This document shows positions 24,057 to 35,500 of a stretch of DNA of 64,000 nucleotides, in pieces. Each line of letters opens with the position of its first letter. Position 1 is the first letter of the stretch. This DNA is from Sutcliffiella horikoshii (GTDB taxonomy: Bacteria; Bacillota; Bacilli; Bacillales; Bacillaceae_I). Under the pieces are notes generated by a model that was not told the DNA's origin, did no database searches, and saw only the letters and a program-made list of their open reading frames with translations. The stretch covers positions 62,001 to 126,000 of the forward strand of contig NZ_VTEV01000007.1 in the NCBI RefSeq assembly GCF_008180725.1, in the 5' to 3' direction. The position numbers were made by a program, and so were the translations under genes.

Positions 24057-27000
24057 GTGTCTATACGATTTTTAATAGGAAGAACAGGCAGCGGGAAAAC
24101 AACCTGGTGCAATGAACAAATTCTTCAAATGCTTAAAGAAGATCCACAAGGTCCGCCTGTTGTCTACCTTGTGCCGGAACAGATGACTTTTCAATCAGAA
24201 TATCGAATCGTGCAATCACCTGATGTGAAGGGAATGATTCGGGCACAAGTATTCAGCTTTACTCGTCTTGCATGGAGAATTTTACAGGAAGTTGGCGGTA
24301 TCAGCCGTTTTCATATTGATCAGACAGGTATCCATATGTTGCTTCGGAAGGTGATTGAAGAACATAAAAGTAAGTTCCATGTATTTGGGAAGTCTGCAGA
24401 GCAGTTCGGATTCATTGAACAAATGGAAAGCATGATTACAGAGTTTAAACGTTATTGCGTCACTCCAGAACTTTTACATGAAAAAATCGTCCGGATTGGA
24501 GAAGATGTCTCGATTTCTGAGCATGAAAAAATGCTGGCTAAAAAGCTGACAGACATACTTGTAGTCTATCGTCAGCTAGAAGAAACGCTGGAAGGAAAAT
24601 ATCTGGATGGCGAAGATTACTTACAGCTATTGGCGGAAAAAATACCGGCTTCAAACTATATCCAAAAAGCAGATATTTTCATTGATGGCTTTCATAGTTT
24701 TACCCCTCAGGAATTAGAAGTCTTGAAGGCTTTAATGAAACATGCAAACTCGGTCACGATTGCTTTGACAGCAGATAAGCAATATGACGAAGAAGCACCA
24801 TATGATCTTCATCTTTTCAGGGAGACCGGAACGACCTATCAAAAGCTTAAAGATATCGCATTAGAAGAGGGTTGCAAACTAGAAGAGCCAGTGCTTTTAA
24901 AAGGCACACCACGCTTCAAACACGCTGATTCCTTGCGTCATATGGAACAGTATTTTGATGTTCGTCCAACAGTCGTCTATCAAGAAAATGCCGACGTATC
25001 TATTTTACAAGCAGTCAATCGCAGAGCAGAAATGGAAGGCATCGCAAGGGAGATAGTCTCGCTTGTCAGAGATAAGGGTAACCGTTATAAAGATATAGCG
25101 GTGATAGTTAGAAATGCCGAATCTTACATTGATTTGATCAATACCGTTTTTAAAGATTATGACATCCCGTTTTTCGTCGATCAAAAGCGAACAATGCTCC
25201 ATCACCCGTTGGTGGAATTGCTCCGGTCTAGTCTTGAGGTAATTTCAAGAAACTGGCGCTATGAATCTGTTTTTCGTTGTGTAAAGACGGATTTCTTTTA
25301 CTCATTAGATCATGATATTAATGTGATGCGCGAAAAGACGGATAAGTTGGAAAACTATTGCCTGTCCTATGGGATACAAGGGAATAGATGGACTGCGACT
25401 GAGCCGTGGAAATATCGTCGCTTCTTTAGTGTGGATACAGAAGGTCCATACGTACAAACAGATGAAGAGATTGCCTATGAAAAGGAAATCAATGAATTAA
25501 GAGCGATGATCGTTGAGCCGATTCATATGCTTGAAAAACGCTGGAAAAAAGCAAAGTCCATTGATGGCTATTGCAAGGCGCTCTATGAATATATGGAAGA
25601 TTTGAAGATTCCGCAAAAACTGGAAGCAAGAATGAAAAAGGCCGAGGAAGAAGGCAATCTTTCTGCTGCAAAAGAAAACGAGCAAGTGTGGAAGTCGATT
25701 ATTCAAATGCTTGATCAGATGGTCGAACTGATAGGAGGCCATCCAATTTCGTTATCCATGTTTATGAAAATGGTCGAAAGTGGATTGGAAAGCCTGCGAT
25801 TTAGCCTGGTGCCACCAGCCATTGATCAGGTTATCGTTGCGAACTTTAATCTCTCGCGCCTGACCGATATTAAGCACAGTTTTGTGATTGGTGTAAATGA
25901 TGGGGTGATCCCTGCCAAGATCAAGGATGAAGGGTTTATATCTGAAGAGGAAAGAGAACTTCTGTCAAACTACGGAATGGAGCTTGCACCGACAAGTTTA
26001 GAGCGGCTGCTTGATGAACATTTCCTTGTTTATACGTCATTCTTAAGCCCTTCTCAACGCTTGTATATAAGCTATGCACTGGCAGACGAAGAAGGGAAAA
26101 CGTTGTTGCCCTCTTCTTATATCAAGCGAATCAAGGAAATGTTTCCTTTGCTTGAGGAGAAGTTGTTGCTTAATGAACCTGCAGAGCTGTCAAACGAGGA
26201 ACAGCTACAGTATATCCACACCCCATCGACCACGCTATCCAACTTGGCAGTACAGCTTCAAGCGTGGATGAAGAAATACCCCGTCGAACCAATCTGGTGG
26301 GATGTGTACAATACACTGTTAGAAAATGAAGAATGGCAGGATAAAACGGAACATGTCTTACGAAGTTTATTTTATAAAAATGAAGCCAAGAAATTAAAGC
26401 AAAAGGTTAGTCGTGAGTTATACGGAAATTTCATGGAAGCCAGTGTGTCGAGGATGGAGAAATTCAGTGCGTGTGCTTTTTCCCATTTCGCTTCACATGG
26501 TTTAAAGCTGAAGGAAAGAAAAATTTACCGATTGGAAGCACCGGATATCGGTCAGCTCTTTCATGCAGCACTTAAGCATATTTCGGATAAGTTAAGGCAA
26601 AGCGGAAACGATTGGAAAAACCTCACGAAACAGGAGTGTGAGGTGCTGGCAAAAAAAGCTGTTCATATTCTTGCACCAAAGCTGCAAGGAGAAATCCTAC
26701 TAAGCTCTAATCGTTTTCACTACATTAAACGCAAGCTTGAAACCATCATCACCAGAGCATCGCAAATTCTAAGCGATCATTCTAGAGCGAGCAAATTTAC
26801 CCCTGTTGGCTTGGAACTTGGTTTTGGCAAACAGGAAGAGTTGCCGCCGATTCAAATCAACTTGCCAAATGGTGTGACAATGGAGCTTATAGGCCGAATA
26901 GATCGCGTTGATAAAGCAGAGGGAAGCAACGGCTTATTGCTTCGTATCATTGATTATAAATCCAGCAACAAAGCGCTTGACCTGACAGAGGTTTATTATG

Positions 27001-27572
27001 GCTTGGCATTACAGATGCTGACCTATTTGGATATTGTCATTTCTCATTCCAAAGGCTGGCTAGGAAATGAAGCTACTCCTGCAGGCGTTCTGTATTTCCA
27101 TGTTCATAATCCCATGATTAAAACAAATGGAATGAAACAGGAGGACATCATAGAAGAGGAAATTTTTAAGAGCTTCAAAATGAAAGGCCTTCTTTTAGGT
27201 GATGAGGAATCTGTTAAGCTGATGGATCAGACGCTAGAGACCGGGCACTCCAAAATAGTGTCTGCTGCATTAAAAAAGAATGGTGGATTTCAAGCTAACT
27301 CTTCGATTGCAAGTGAGGAGGAATTCACTCAGCTGAGAACGTATGTTAGAAAAACGTTTGAAGAGATTGGCATGAAAATATCTGAAGGCGAGACAAGCAT
27401 AGCTCCTTACAAATTAAAGAATCAAACACCATGTACGTTTTGTTCCTATAAATCGTTTTGTCAATTTGATACATCGCTTGATGAAAATGAATATAGAGTG
27501 CTGTCAACGATACCTAAAAATGAGGTCATTTCCTCGATGAAAACGAAGATAGAAGGGGGAGAGGAATCATGA
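24057..27572 (+). CDS. addB: ATP-dependent helicase/deoxyribonuclease subunit B
   Basis: 1171 residues, close to the B. subtilis length. Walker A is GRTGSGKTT (8-16). The C-terminal RecB-type nuclease core contains RIIDYKSS, and the iron-sulfur cluster cysteines are Cys806 (SACAFSHF) and Cys1126, Cys1129 and Cys1135 (CTFCSYKSFC), the same spacing as in B. subtilis AddB. With AddA it processes double-strand breaks and recognises Chi. The start is GTG at 24057 after GGGGGA. Its stop overlaps the addA start by 4 bases. Confidence 0.97.
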   Translation: MSIRFLIGRTGSGKTTWCNEQILQMLKEDPQGPPVVYLVPEQMTFQSEYRIVQSPDVKGMIRAQVFSFTRLAWRILQEVGGISRFHIDQTGIHMLLRKVIEEHKSKFHVFGKSAEQFGFIEQMESMITEFKRYCVTPELLHEKIVRIGEDVSISEHEKMLAKKLTDILVVYRQLEETLEGKYLDGEDYLQLLAEKIPASNYIQKADIFIDGFHSFTPQELEVLKALMKHANSVTIALTADKQYDEEAPYDLHLFRETGTTYQKLKDIALEEGCKLEEPVLLKGTPRFKHADSLRHMEQYFDVRPTVVYQENADVSILQAVNRRAEMEGIAREIVSLVRDKGNRYKDIAVIVRNAESYIDLINTVFKDYDIPFFVDQKRTMLHHPLVELLRSSLEVISRNWRYESVFRCVKTDFFYSLDHDINVMREKTDKLENYCLSYGIQGNRWTATEPWKYRRFFSVDTEGPYVQTDEEIAYEKEINELRAMIVEPIHMLEKRWKKAKSIDGYCKALYEYMEDLKIPQKLEARMKKAEEEGNLSAAKENEQVWKSIIQMLDQMVELIGGHPISLSMFMKMVESGLESLRFSLVPPAIDQVIVANFNLSRLTDIKHSFVIGVNDGVIPAKIKDEGFISEEERELLSNYGMELAPTSLERLLDEHFLVYTSFLSPSQRLYISYALADEEGKTLLPSSYIKRIKEMFPLLEEKLLLNEPAELSNEEQLQYIHTPSTTLSNLAVQLQAWMKKYPVEPIWWDVYNTLLENEEWQDKTEHVLRSLFYKNEAKKLKQKVSRELYGNFMEASVSRMEKFSACAFSHFASHGLKLKERKIYRLEAPDIGQLFHAALKHISDKLRQSGNDWKNLTKQECEVLAKKAVHILAPKLQGEILLSSNRFHYIKRKLETIITRASQILSDHSRASKFTPVGLELGFGKQEELPPIQINLPNGVTMELIGRIDRVDKAEGSNGLLLRIIDYKSSNKALDLTEVYYGLALQMLTYLDIVISHSKGWLGNEATPAGVLYFHVHNPMIKTNGMKQEDIIEEEIFKSFKMKGLLLGDEESVKLMDQTLETGHSKIVSAALKKNGGFQANSSIASEEEFTQLRTYVRKTFEEIGMKISEGETSIAPYKLKNQTPCTFCSYKSFCQFDTSLDENEYRVLSTIPKNEVISSMKTKIEGGEES

Positions 27573-30500
27573 GCATGGAGCTTCTTCCAAAACCAACAGA
27601 TGCCCAGTGGACAGATGATCAGTGGAAAGCCATTGTCGCCTCTGGGAGAGATATACTCGTAGCAGCAGCTGCTGGGTCAGGTAAAACCGCTGTTCTTGTT
27701 GAACGGATGATTCATAAGATTGTTGAGGAACATGTAGACGTGGACAGGCTGCTTGTCGTAACGTTTACCAATGCGTCAGCTGCAGAAATGCGCCACAGAA
27801 TTGGCGAAGCATTGGAAAAACAGTTAGAGAATAAGCCGGCATCGCTTCATTTGCGCCGACAGCTAAGTTTATTGAACCGAGCATCCATATCTACGATTCA
27901 CTCTTTTTGTCTTGAGGTAGTAAGAAAATACTATTACTTGATCGACATTGACCCAAGTTTCCGTATTGCCGATACAACGGAAATTCAATTGATGCAGGAG
28001 GAGGTTCTTGAGGGCGTCTTTGAAGAAGAGTACGGAAAGGAAGACAACGACTTATTTTTTGAATTGGTCGACCGCTACACAAATGATCGTTCTGATGGAG
28101 CTTTGCAAAACCTTGTACTGGATCTTCATGAGTTTTCGAGGGCCAATCCCAGCCCTGATAAATGGCTGGATGAGATTGTTTCTTTCTATCAGTCTACCAG
28201 CAAGTATTCTATTGATGACTTGCCTTTCATCCATACATTGAAACGTGAAATGAAGCTGCAGTTTCTAGGCGCGGAAAGCTTGTTGGAAAAAGCGATGGAA
28301 ATTACGCTAAAGCCTGGTGGGCCTGCTCCGCGTGCTGAGAATATCGAACAAGATTTGACTCAACTTCACAGACTTCAAGCTGCCCTCGACATATCATGGG
28401 AAGACTTGTATGCAGTTATGCAGGAACTTGATTTCTCCAGGGCTAAAACCTGCCGTGGAGATGAATATGATAAAGAGTTGATAGAAAGATGGACCAAGGT
28501 ACGTAATGATGCAAAAGCAATGGTACAAGGAATTAAAGATGAATTGTTTTCCCGACGTCCCGATTCTTTTCTGAAAGATCTCGAAGAGCTAGCACCTGTG
28601 ATGGGTACACTTGTTGATTTAGTTAAGAAATATGGGAAAGAATTTAGCCTCTTAAAACAAGATAAAGGATTGGTAGACTTTTCCGACTTAGAGCACCTTT
28701 GTTTAGATGTGCTCACCACTTTTAACGAAGGAAAATTAACTCGTTCTGAAGCGGCCCTCCGTTATCAATCCACTTTTAAAGAGGTAATGGTGGATGAATA
28801 TCAGGATACAAATATGGTTCAAGAAGCGATTCTGAAGCTTGTTACGAAGGAAAGTGAAGATGCTGGAAATATGTTTATGGTAGGGGACGTGAAGCAATCC
28901 ATTTACAGATTCCGATTAGCGGAACCTTTCCTGTTCTTAAGCAAATACAAACGGTTTGATACGGAAGGAAGAGTTTCTGGCCTTCGGATTGATTTGAATA
29001 AAAACTTTCGCTCGCGTCCGGAAGTCCTTGATGCCACTAACTTTATCTTTAAACAAATCATGGGAGAGACAGTTGGAGAAATTGACTATGACGACGATGC
29101 GGAATTAAAGTTTGGGGCAGCCTATTATCCAGAAGCTTCGGACCGAGAATCGGAACTATTGATAATAAATCGAAGCGCTTCTGTGTCAGGAGATGAGGAA
29201 GAACTTTCCGAGTCTGAAACTGAAAATAATTCCGCTGGATTTGATAAAGTGGAACTTGAAACGGCTCAAGTGGAAGCGAAAATGATTGCTCAGAAAATAA
29301 AGCATCTAATTCAGTCTGGGTATGAAATTTATGATAAAGACAGAAAAATGATGCGCCCTGTCACTTACCGAGATTTTGTGATTCTTATGCGGTCCATGCC
29401 CTGGGCTCCTCAATTTATGGAGGAGTTTAAGCAGGAAGGTTTGCCGTTATATGCAAACTTGAGCACGGGATATTTCGAAGCAACAGAAGTGGCCATCCTT
29501 TTATCGTTATTGAAGATTATTGATAACCCATATCAAGATGTTCCGTTGGCTTCTGTATTGAGGTCACCGATTGTCGGTCTTGATTCCAACGATTTGGCAA
29601 CCATTCGTATTCAACAAAAAAAAGGCTCCTATTACGAAGCGTTAATGGCATTTATGGACAAGTCCCCTGATACTATGGAGGAACAAGAATTAGCTAAAAG
29701 GATCCGCTTATTCTATCAAATGCTTCAATCATGGCGTACAGCTGCCCGTGAAGGAGCATTGTCCGAGTTAATTTGGCAGATTTATCAGGACACTCACTTC
29801 TTTGATTTTGTTGGAGGAATGCCAGGTGGTAAACAGCGTCAAGCAAACTTGCGAGCACTGTATGACCGTGCCAGACAATATGAATCCACCTCTTTCCGCG
29901 GTTTGTTCCGTTTCTTACGTTTTATTGAAAGAATGCAAGAACGGGGAGAAGACCTTGGTGCTGCAAGAGCGCTTGGGGAGCAAGAGGATGTTGTCAGGCT
30001 GATGACTATTCACTCCAGTAAGGGACTTGAGTTTCCGATTGTGTTTGTTGCAGGCCTGTCCAGACAGTTCAATATGATGGATCTTAACAACAGTTATTTG
30101 CTAGATAAAGAGCTTGGGTTTGGTTCAAAATATGTAAATGCAAAACTTCGAATCACCTATCCAACGATACTACAGTTGGCCTTGAAGCGAAAAGCCAAGG
30201 CCCAGCTGATAGCAGAGGAAATGCGTGTATTATACGTAGCTCTCACGAGGGCAAAGGAAAAATTATACCTAGTCGGAACGGTAAAGGACTTTGAAAAATC
30301 TCAATTGCAGTGGGGGGAACATGTCTCACATGAAAATTGGCTGTTACCTGACTATGTAAGAGCAGGTGCGAAATCGTATATGGACTGGGTTGGCCCTGCC
30401 CTTGTGCGACACAAGGATGCACAAGGATTGAGAGAAGAAGGTGCGTCCGTTGTTATCCAAGAGGAGATCGCCAATCATCCGACTTCATGGAAGATATCCG

Positions 30501-31342
30501 TCACCAACGTAGAACAGTTGATACAGGAGATAGAAGCTGAAAAAGAAGAAGAAAACCTACTTCTAAATTACGTGAAGCAAGGGAAACAGGTTGATATCGA
30601 AAGTCCTTATAAGGCGAAAGTAGTGGAACAACTGAATTGGACCTATCCATATAAAGAGGCAAGCATTCATCGCTCGAAGCAATCTGTCTCAGAGATAAAA
30701 AGAATGAGAGAACAGCAGGATCCATACGCAGACAATACGCTTGTTCAAACACAAAAAAGGTATTTCCTTGATCGCCCAGCCTTCTTACAAAAGAAAAAAC
30801 TGACTCCTTCAGAAATTGGAACAGCGATGCACGCTGTGATGCAAAATATAAACCTTGTGGCTGAAGTTATCGATCGGGATTATGTACAGGCACAGGTCAT
30901 GGGTATGGTTCAAAATGAGCTTATCACAGCAGAACAGGCAAACGTCATTGATTTTGACGCAATCGTATCTTTCTTTTCTACTCCTGTCGGGAAGCGCATG
31001 CTAGAGGCGCAATATGTTCACAGGGAGGTCCCATTCAGTTTTGCGTTGCAAGAAAATGAGTTTTTCGAGCAAAAAGAACTAAAAGGAGAGACCATTCTGG
31101 TGCAGGGTGTCATTGATTGCCTTTTAGAAGATGAGGCGGGGCTTGTTCTAATCGACTACAAAACGGATACCATCACTGGTAGATTTGGTAACGGCTTTGA
31201 GGAAGCGGAACCAGTTCTTCGAAAACGTTATAAAGACCAAGTAGCCTTGTACGGGAAAGCCGTTGAAGAAATTTGGAAGAAAGAATTAAAAGAGAAATAT
31301 TTATATTTCTTTGATGGAAATCGATTAGTGAAAATGGATTAA
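27569..31342 (+). CDS. addA: ATP-dependent helicase/nuclease subunit A
   Basis: 1257 residues. UvrD-like helicase: Walker A AAGSGKT (34-40), motif II MVDEYQDT (Asp409-Glu410), QSIYRFR motif III region, and MTIHSSKGLEFPIVF, with the C-terminal nuclease VLIDYKTD (Asp1196, Lys1198). It is the 3'-5' motor and nuclease of AddAB, which makes the 3' overhang loaded with RecA. The ATG overlaps the end of addB and follows GGGGGAGAGG. A hairpin separates it from sbcD. Confidence 0.97.
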   Translation: MSMELLPKPTDAQWTDDQWKAIVASGRDILVAAAAGSGKTAVLVERMIHKIVEEHVDVDRLLVVTFTNASAAEMRHRIGEALEKQLENKPASLHLRRQLSLLNRASISTIHSFCLEVVRKYYYLIDIDPSFRIADTTEIQLMQEEVLEGVFEEEYGKEDNDLFFELVDRYTNDRSDGALQNLVLDLHEFSRANPSPDKWLDEIVSFYQSTSKYSIDDLPFIHTLKREMKLQFLGAESLLEKAMEITLKPGGPAPRAENIEQDLTQLHRLQAALDISWEDLYAVMQELDFSRAKTCRGDEYDKELIERWTKVRNDAKAMVQGIKDELFSRRPDSFLKDLEELAPVMGTLVDLVKKYGKEFSLLKQDKGLVDFSDLEHLCLDVLTTFNEGKLTRSEAALRYQSTFKEVMVDEYQDTNMVQEAILKLVTKESEDAGNMFMVGDVKQSIYRFRLAEPFLFLSKYKRFDTEGRVSGLRIDLNKNFRSRPEVLDATNFIFKQIMGETVGEIDYDDDAELKFGAAYYPEASDRESELLIINRSASVSGDEEELSESETENNSAGFDKVELETAQVEAKMIAQKIKHLIQSGYEIYDKDRKMMRPVTYRDFVILMRSMPWAPQFMEEFKQEGLPLYANLSTGYFEATEVAILLSLLKIIDNPYQDVPLASVLRSPIVGLDSNDLATIRIQQKKGSYYEALMAFMDKSPDTMEEQELAKRIRLFYQMLQSWRTAAREGALSELIWQIYQDTHFFDFVGGMPGGKQRQANLRALYDRARQYESTSFRGLFRFLRFIERMQERGEDLGAARALGEQEDVVRLMTIHSSKGLEFPIVFVAGLSRQFNMMDLNNSYLLDKELGFGSKYVNAKLRITYPTILQLALKRKAKAQLIAEEMRVLYVALTRAKEKLYLVGTVKDFEKSQLQWGEHVSHENWLLPDYVRAGAKSYMDWVGPALVRHKDAQGLREEGASVVIQEEIANHPTSWKISVTNVEQLIQEIEAEKEEENLLLNYVKQGKQVDIESPYKAKVVEQLNWTYPYKEASIHRSKQSVSEIKRMREQQDPYADNTLVQTQKRYFLDRPAFLQKKKLTPSEIGTAMHAVMQNINLVAEVIDRDYVQAQVMGMVQNELITAEQANVIDFDAIVSFFSTPVGKRMLEAQYVHREVPFSFALQENEFFEQKELKGETILVQGVIDCLLEDEAGLVLIDYKTDTITGRFGNGFEEAEPVLRKRYKDQVALYGKAVEEIWKKELKEKYLYFFDGNRLVKMD

Positions 31343-31345
31343 AAT

Positions 31346-31391
31346 AAAGAGTGGCTCAGGTGGCAAATGTTGTTGCTTGAGCCACTTTCTT
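31346..31391 (+). terminator. Hairpin between addA and sbcD, weak terminator or attenuator
   Basis: AGTGGCTCA (31350-31358) pairs with TGAGCCACT (31378-31386) across a long loop and is followed by TTCTT. It separates addBA from sbcDC in expression and rules out an sbcD start upstream of it. Confidence 0.6.
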
Positions 31392-31408
31392 GGAAGGGAA
31401 GAATAAAG

Positions 31409-32587
31409 ATGCGCATACTTCATACTGCCGACTGGCACTTGGGAAAAACGTTAGAAGGAAGAAGTCGTTTGCCAGAGCAGGCACAGTTTTTAGAAGAACT
31501 TCTGCAAATTGTAGAAGCAGAAAAAGTAGACGTGGTACTGATGGCAGGAGATGTCTATGACACGGTCAATCCCCCGGCCCAGGCGGAAGTACTTTTCTAT
31601 GAATCGCTTCAACAGTTATCCAACAGTGGTAAGAGGCCAGTTGCTGTCATTGCAGGGAACCATGATAATCCAGACCGTCTTTCTGCATCAAGACCTCTTG
31701 CAAGCTCGCAAAATATCTCCTTGCTAGGCTACCCCACAATGGACGTTCAGACAATCTATGTCCCCACGACGGAAGAAACGTTGAAACTCGCTTCTTTGCC
31801 ATACCCATCAGAGTCCAGGTTAAACGAAGTGCTTTCCGAAGAATTTGAGGAAAAGGCTATCAGGGACCATTATGATGCTAGAATTCGTCAGTTTTTTGAT
31901 AAGATGTGTGAACAGTTTACCGAGTCCTCTGTCAATATTGCCATGAGCCATCTTTTTGTTGCCGGCGGAAATTCTTCTGATTCGGAACGTCCAATTGAAG
32001 TAGGGGGAGCATTTACGGTTGCAGCAGAAAGCTTGCCACACCAAGCTCAATATGTTGCACTAGGCCACTTGCATCGCCCTCAAACCATTAAGCGTGCCAA
32101 AACGGCAGCCAGATACTCTGGCTCACCGCTTGCTTATAGTTTTTCAGAGGCTGGATACACGAAAAGTGTAACCATTATAGATGCAAAGCCTGGTGAAGCA
32201 GTGGAAACGAAAGAAATCTATCTTTCTAGCGGAAAGCCGCTTGTGAAATGGAAGGCAACAGAGGGAGTTCAACAAGTGTATGAGTGGCTCGAAAATAAGA
32301 AGGATAGCAATGCATGGGTAGATCTTGAAATACATGTCACCAATGCATTATCCATGGAAGAAATTCACCGAATCAGAAAACATCACGATGGCATCCTCCA
32401 TATACGTCCCATTTTTCCAGAAATGGTCGAAGAGAGGAAAGCAATGAAGATGGACAGCGTTCCCATTGAAGAGCTGTTTGTTAGGTTTTATGAAAAACAA
32501 TCAGGAGGAGCCAAACCCGAGGAAGATTTAGTCCGGTTATTTCTCTCCTTATTGCAAGATGAAACGTTGAAGGAGGAACAAGTATGA
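31409..32587 (+). CDS. sbcD: Exonuclease SbcCD subunit D (Mre11-type)
   Basis: 392 residues from ATG at 31409, preceded by GGAAGGGAA; a longer frame from 31367 would begin inside the hairpin. Metallophosphoesterase motifs are HTADWHLG (I), MAGDVYD (II), AGNHDNPDR (III), SHLFVAGG (IV) and LGHLHRPQ (V), which bind the two metal ions. With SbcC it opens hairpins and cuts protein-blocked DNA ends. It overlaps sbcC by 4 bases. The order addB-addA-sbcD-sbcC is that of B. subtilis. Confidence 0.96.
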   Translation: MRILHTADWHLGKTLEGRSRLPEQAQFLEELLQIVEAEKVDVVLMAGDVYDTVNPPAQAEVLFYESLQQLSNSGKRPVAVIAGNHDNPDRLSASRPLASSQNISLLGYPTMDVQTIYVPTTEETLKLASLPYPSESRLNEVLSEEFEEKAIRDHYDARIRQFFDKMCEQFTESSVNIAMSHLFVAGGNSSDSERPIEVGGAFTVAAESLPHQAQYVALGHLHRPQTIKRAKTAARYSGSPLAYSFSEAGYTKSVTIIDAKPGEAVETKEIYLSSGKPLVKWKATEGVQQVYEWLENKKDSNAWVDLEIHVTNALSMEEIHRIRKHHDGILHIRPIFPEMVEERKAMKMDSVPIEELFVRFYEKQSGGAKPEEDLVRLFLSLLQDETLKEEQV

Positions 32588-35500
32588 AACCAATCACATT
32601 GACGATCGCAGGGCTTCACAGCTTCCGTGAAAAACAAATAATTGACTTTGAATCGCTTTGTGAGGGTGGCGTATTTGGAATTTTTGGACCAACCGGAAGC
32701 GGAAAATCTTCCATACTGGACGGGATGACGCTTGCTCTGTATGGAAAAGTAGAACGTGCCTCCAATAATACACAGGGAATTATGAATCATGCTGAAAATC
32801 AGTTAGAGGTTTCCTTTTTATTTGAACTAGAAAATGCAAAGGGGAAGCAGCGTTTTAAAGTGGAAAGGACGTTTAAAAGGACGGATGACATCCGTGTTAA
32901 ATCAGGGATATCAAGATTGACGGAAGTAATGGAAGACGAGCATATCGTATTAGCGGATAAAGCAAGTGAAGTGAATCAGGCCATTCAAGAGATACTTGGA
33001 CTGACCATTGACGACTTCACCAGAGCGGTTGTGTTGCCACAAGGTAAATTTGCCGAATTTCTGTCGCTTAAAGGTGCAGACAGAAGACAAATGCTCCAAC
33101 GCCTTTTCCAGTTAGAAAAATACGGCGATCAGCTTTCCAGAAAAATAAAGGAAGAGCTGCAAGAAAAAACAAGGCTGTTAGGAGAAATACATGCTGAGCA
33201 GTTAGGGTTGGGCGAAGCAACTGATGAGGCGGTAAAAGAAGCAGAAAAAGCGTTCAAGGAAGTAGAGACACTCGTTAAAAGTTCAGAAAAAGCCCTTCAA
33301 GAGATGGAGCATGCTTTTGAGCAGAAAAAGAAACAGTGGGAGAGGCAGCTTGAAAAGGCACAGGTAGAAAAAAAGCTTCATTCATTTTTATTGCAAGAGG
33401 CTTCGATAAAGGAGCTGGAAACTTCCTTTACATTGGCGGAACAGGCGGAGAGCTTAAAGCCTCTGTTGGAAGATCTGAAAGAGGTAGAAAAAGCCTTGTT
33501 TCAGTGGAAACACAGAAATAATCTCAACCAAACGGCCAATGAATCTGCAAAAGAAGCGTTGGATAAAGCCTTGAGAACGTATGAAGCAACTAGAGTGAAG
33601 AAAGAAACAGAATTACCTGTGCTGCTCGCAAAGAAAGAAAAATTAGAGCGTGCGAGAAACCTTGAAGAGGGATTGACTTCCCATAAGCCCAAAATGGAAG
33701 AACTCAAACGTTCTTTGGTTTCTAATAAAGAAGTATTTTCTAAACTACACAGCCAGGAAGAAAAGGCAAAGGAATTGTATACCAAGGCAGTAAACAAGCA
33801 AAAGACAATAAAAGATGAGCTTGCCTCTCTTGCGTTTGCACCTGCCCGTTTAGAATTACTTCAGAAAGCATTTGACAAGAAACAAGAGATACTGCTCATT
33901 GAGAAAAAAATGAAGGAAAATGGAGCAGAAGTAGACTCGTTACAAAACAAAATCTCTTCCTTCCAGGCTGACAACCAAAAAGCAGAAGCGAATCTAAATA
34001 AGGGAAAAGAAAATCTTTTAGAAATTTTCCAAAGTACAGAGAAACACTATGATCAAGCATCCAAAATGGCACAACAGCTTGATTGGCTTGAACGACAGCT
34101 TGAACAGTTTTTAAAGGCGGAACAAAAGCTTGCAGATAATGCAAAGATTCATCAATTGGCATTGGAGTTGGCCAAATCTCTTGAAGACGGAGACGCATGC
34201 CCTGTTTGTGGTTCTACAGATCATCCCGGTCTAGCTTCTCATCAAGCTCATAGGGAAGTTGCAAGCAGCAAAGAGGAAAACGGGTTAGGAAAACTTCCTT
34301 CTGCGATTTCTTTTCAAAAACAGGAAAACCTGAAAATTAAGCTTAAATTAGAGCAAATAGCTTCTGAGCTTCATCGAGAACTTGAAGGGGAAAAAGATTT
34401 GCCGTCTCCAAATGAATCGGTTGAAAAATGGGACCTGTGGGACAAGGAATGGAACGAGTCAAAGGACACAGCAGGTCTGCTTGCTGAAAAATACCATAGA
34501 ATTTCAACAGAACAAAAGGCGTTAATTCAAGACCTCATACAGTTGCAAGAGAAGAAAGAGAAGGTGGACAATTACCTCCAAACGTGGAAAGGGACTTTCA
34601 AGGAAACAGTAAAGCTTGCTTCTAGCTATATGGAACAGCTTGAAGAATGGAGGAAGCGGCTTGAAAGTACGAAACAGGAGTTGTTAGAAAAGAACAACAA
34701 GTGGGAGAGAGATTTCGAAGAAGAAGCTTTTGAAGAAATCGAAATCACCTACCAAGCTGCCAAAGAAAATGAAAAACACCGAGTGGACCTGCAGGAAAGA
34801 ATAAATACAAGTGTGGATTTTATTGAATCAAAAGAGAAAGAATTAAAAGTAACACAAGAAAAGAAGCGAGAGATTGAAAAAAACATTTACCAAGAGGAAC
34901 TGCAGTTAGAACAGGTTCTTAATTTAATAAAAGATACGCAAGAAGAAATAAAGTCCATTGCTGGAGAGAATTATATTCAGGATGAACGGAAGCGTGTTGA
35001 GTATGAAGTGGAGTGCTTAAATAAGAAGGAAAGGGAAAACTACCAACAATGGGTAGAATCCCAGCAGCATGCTCAAGAAAGAGAAAAAGCTGCTTCACAT
35101 AGTGAACAGATGGTAAGGGAATCGGAGTCCCGCCTTTCTCTCATTACAGAAAAATGGAAACTTGAACTTGACAAGTCCGTGTTTACAGCTACTGATGATG
35201 TAGAAAGAGCGATTGTTCATATAAAATCTAAAGCGGTTTGGAAAGAGCAAATAGAACAGTACTGGGAGGAAAGAAAGGGCGTTGAGAAGGACCTTTTCCG
35301 TTTAAATGCATTGATTGGTACAGAAATTTTAGAAGAAGAGGTATGGGAGAAATTCCGAGATCAACTTCAGTTTGCTCGCAAGGAATTGCGTGATGAAATT
35401 GAAAGAAAGAGTGCGCTTCAACAAAATCTCCTTTCTCTAAAAGAACGGAATGAAAGGTTTAGGGTTCTCGAGGAAAAGAAGACAAAGCTAACGGAAGAGA

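Noticed and set aside
31367-31408. Longer start for sbcD
   Set aside because: It would begin inside the addA-sbcD hairpin, and the metal-binding motif normally starts within a few residues of the N-terminus.
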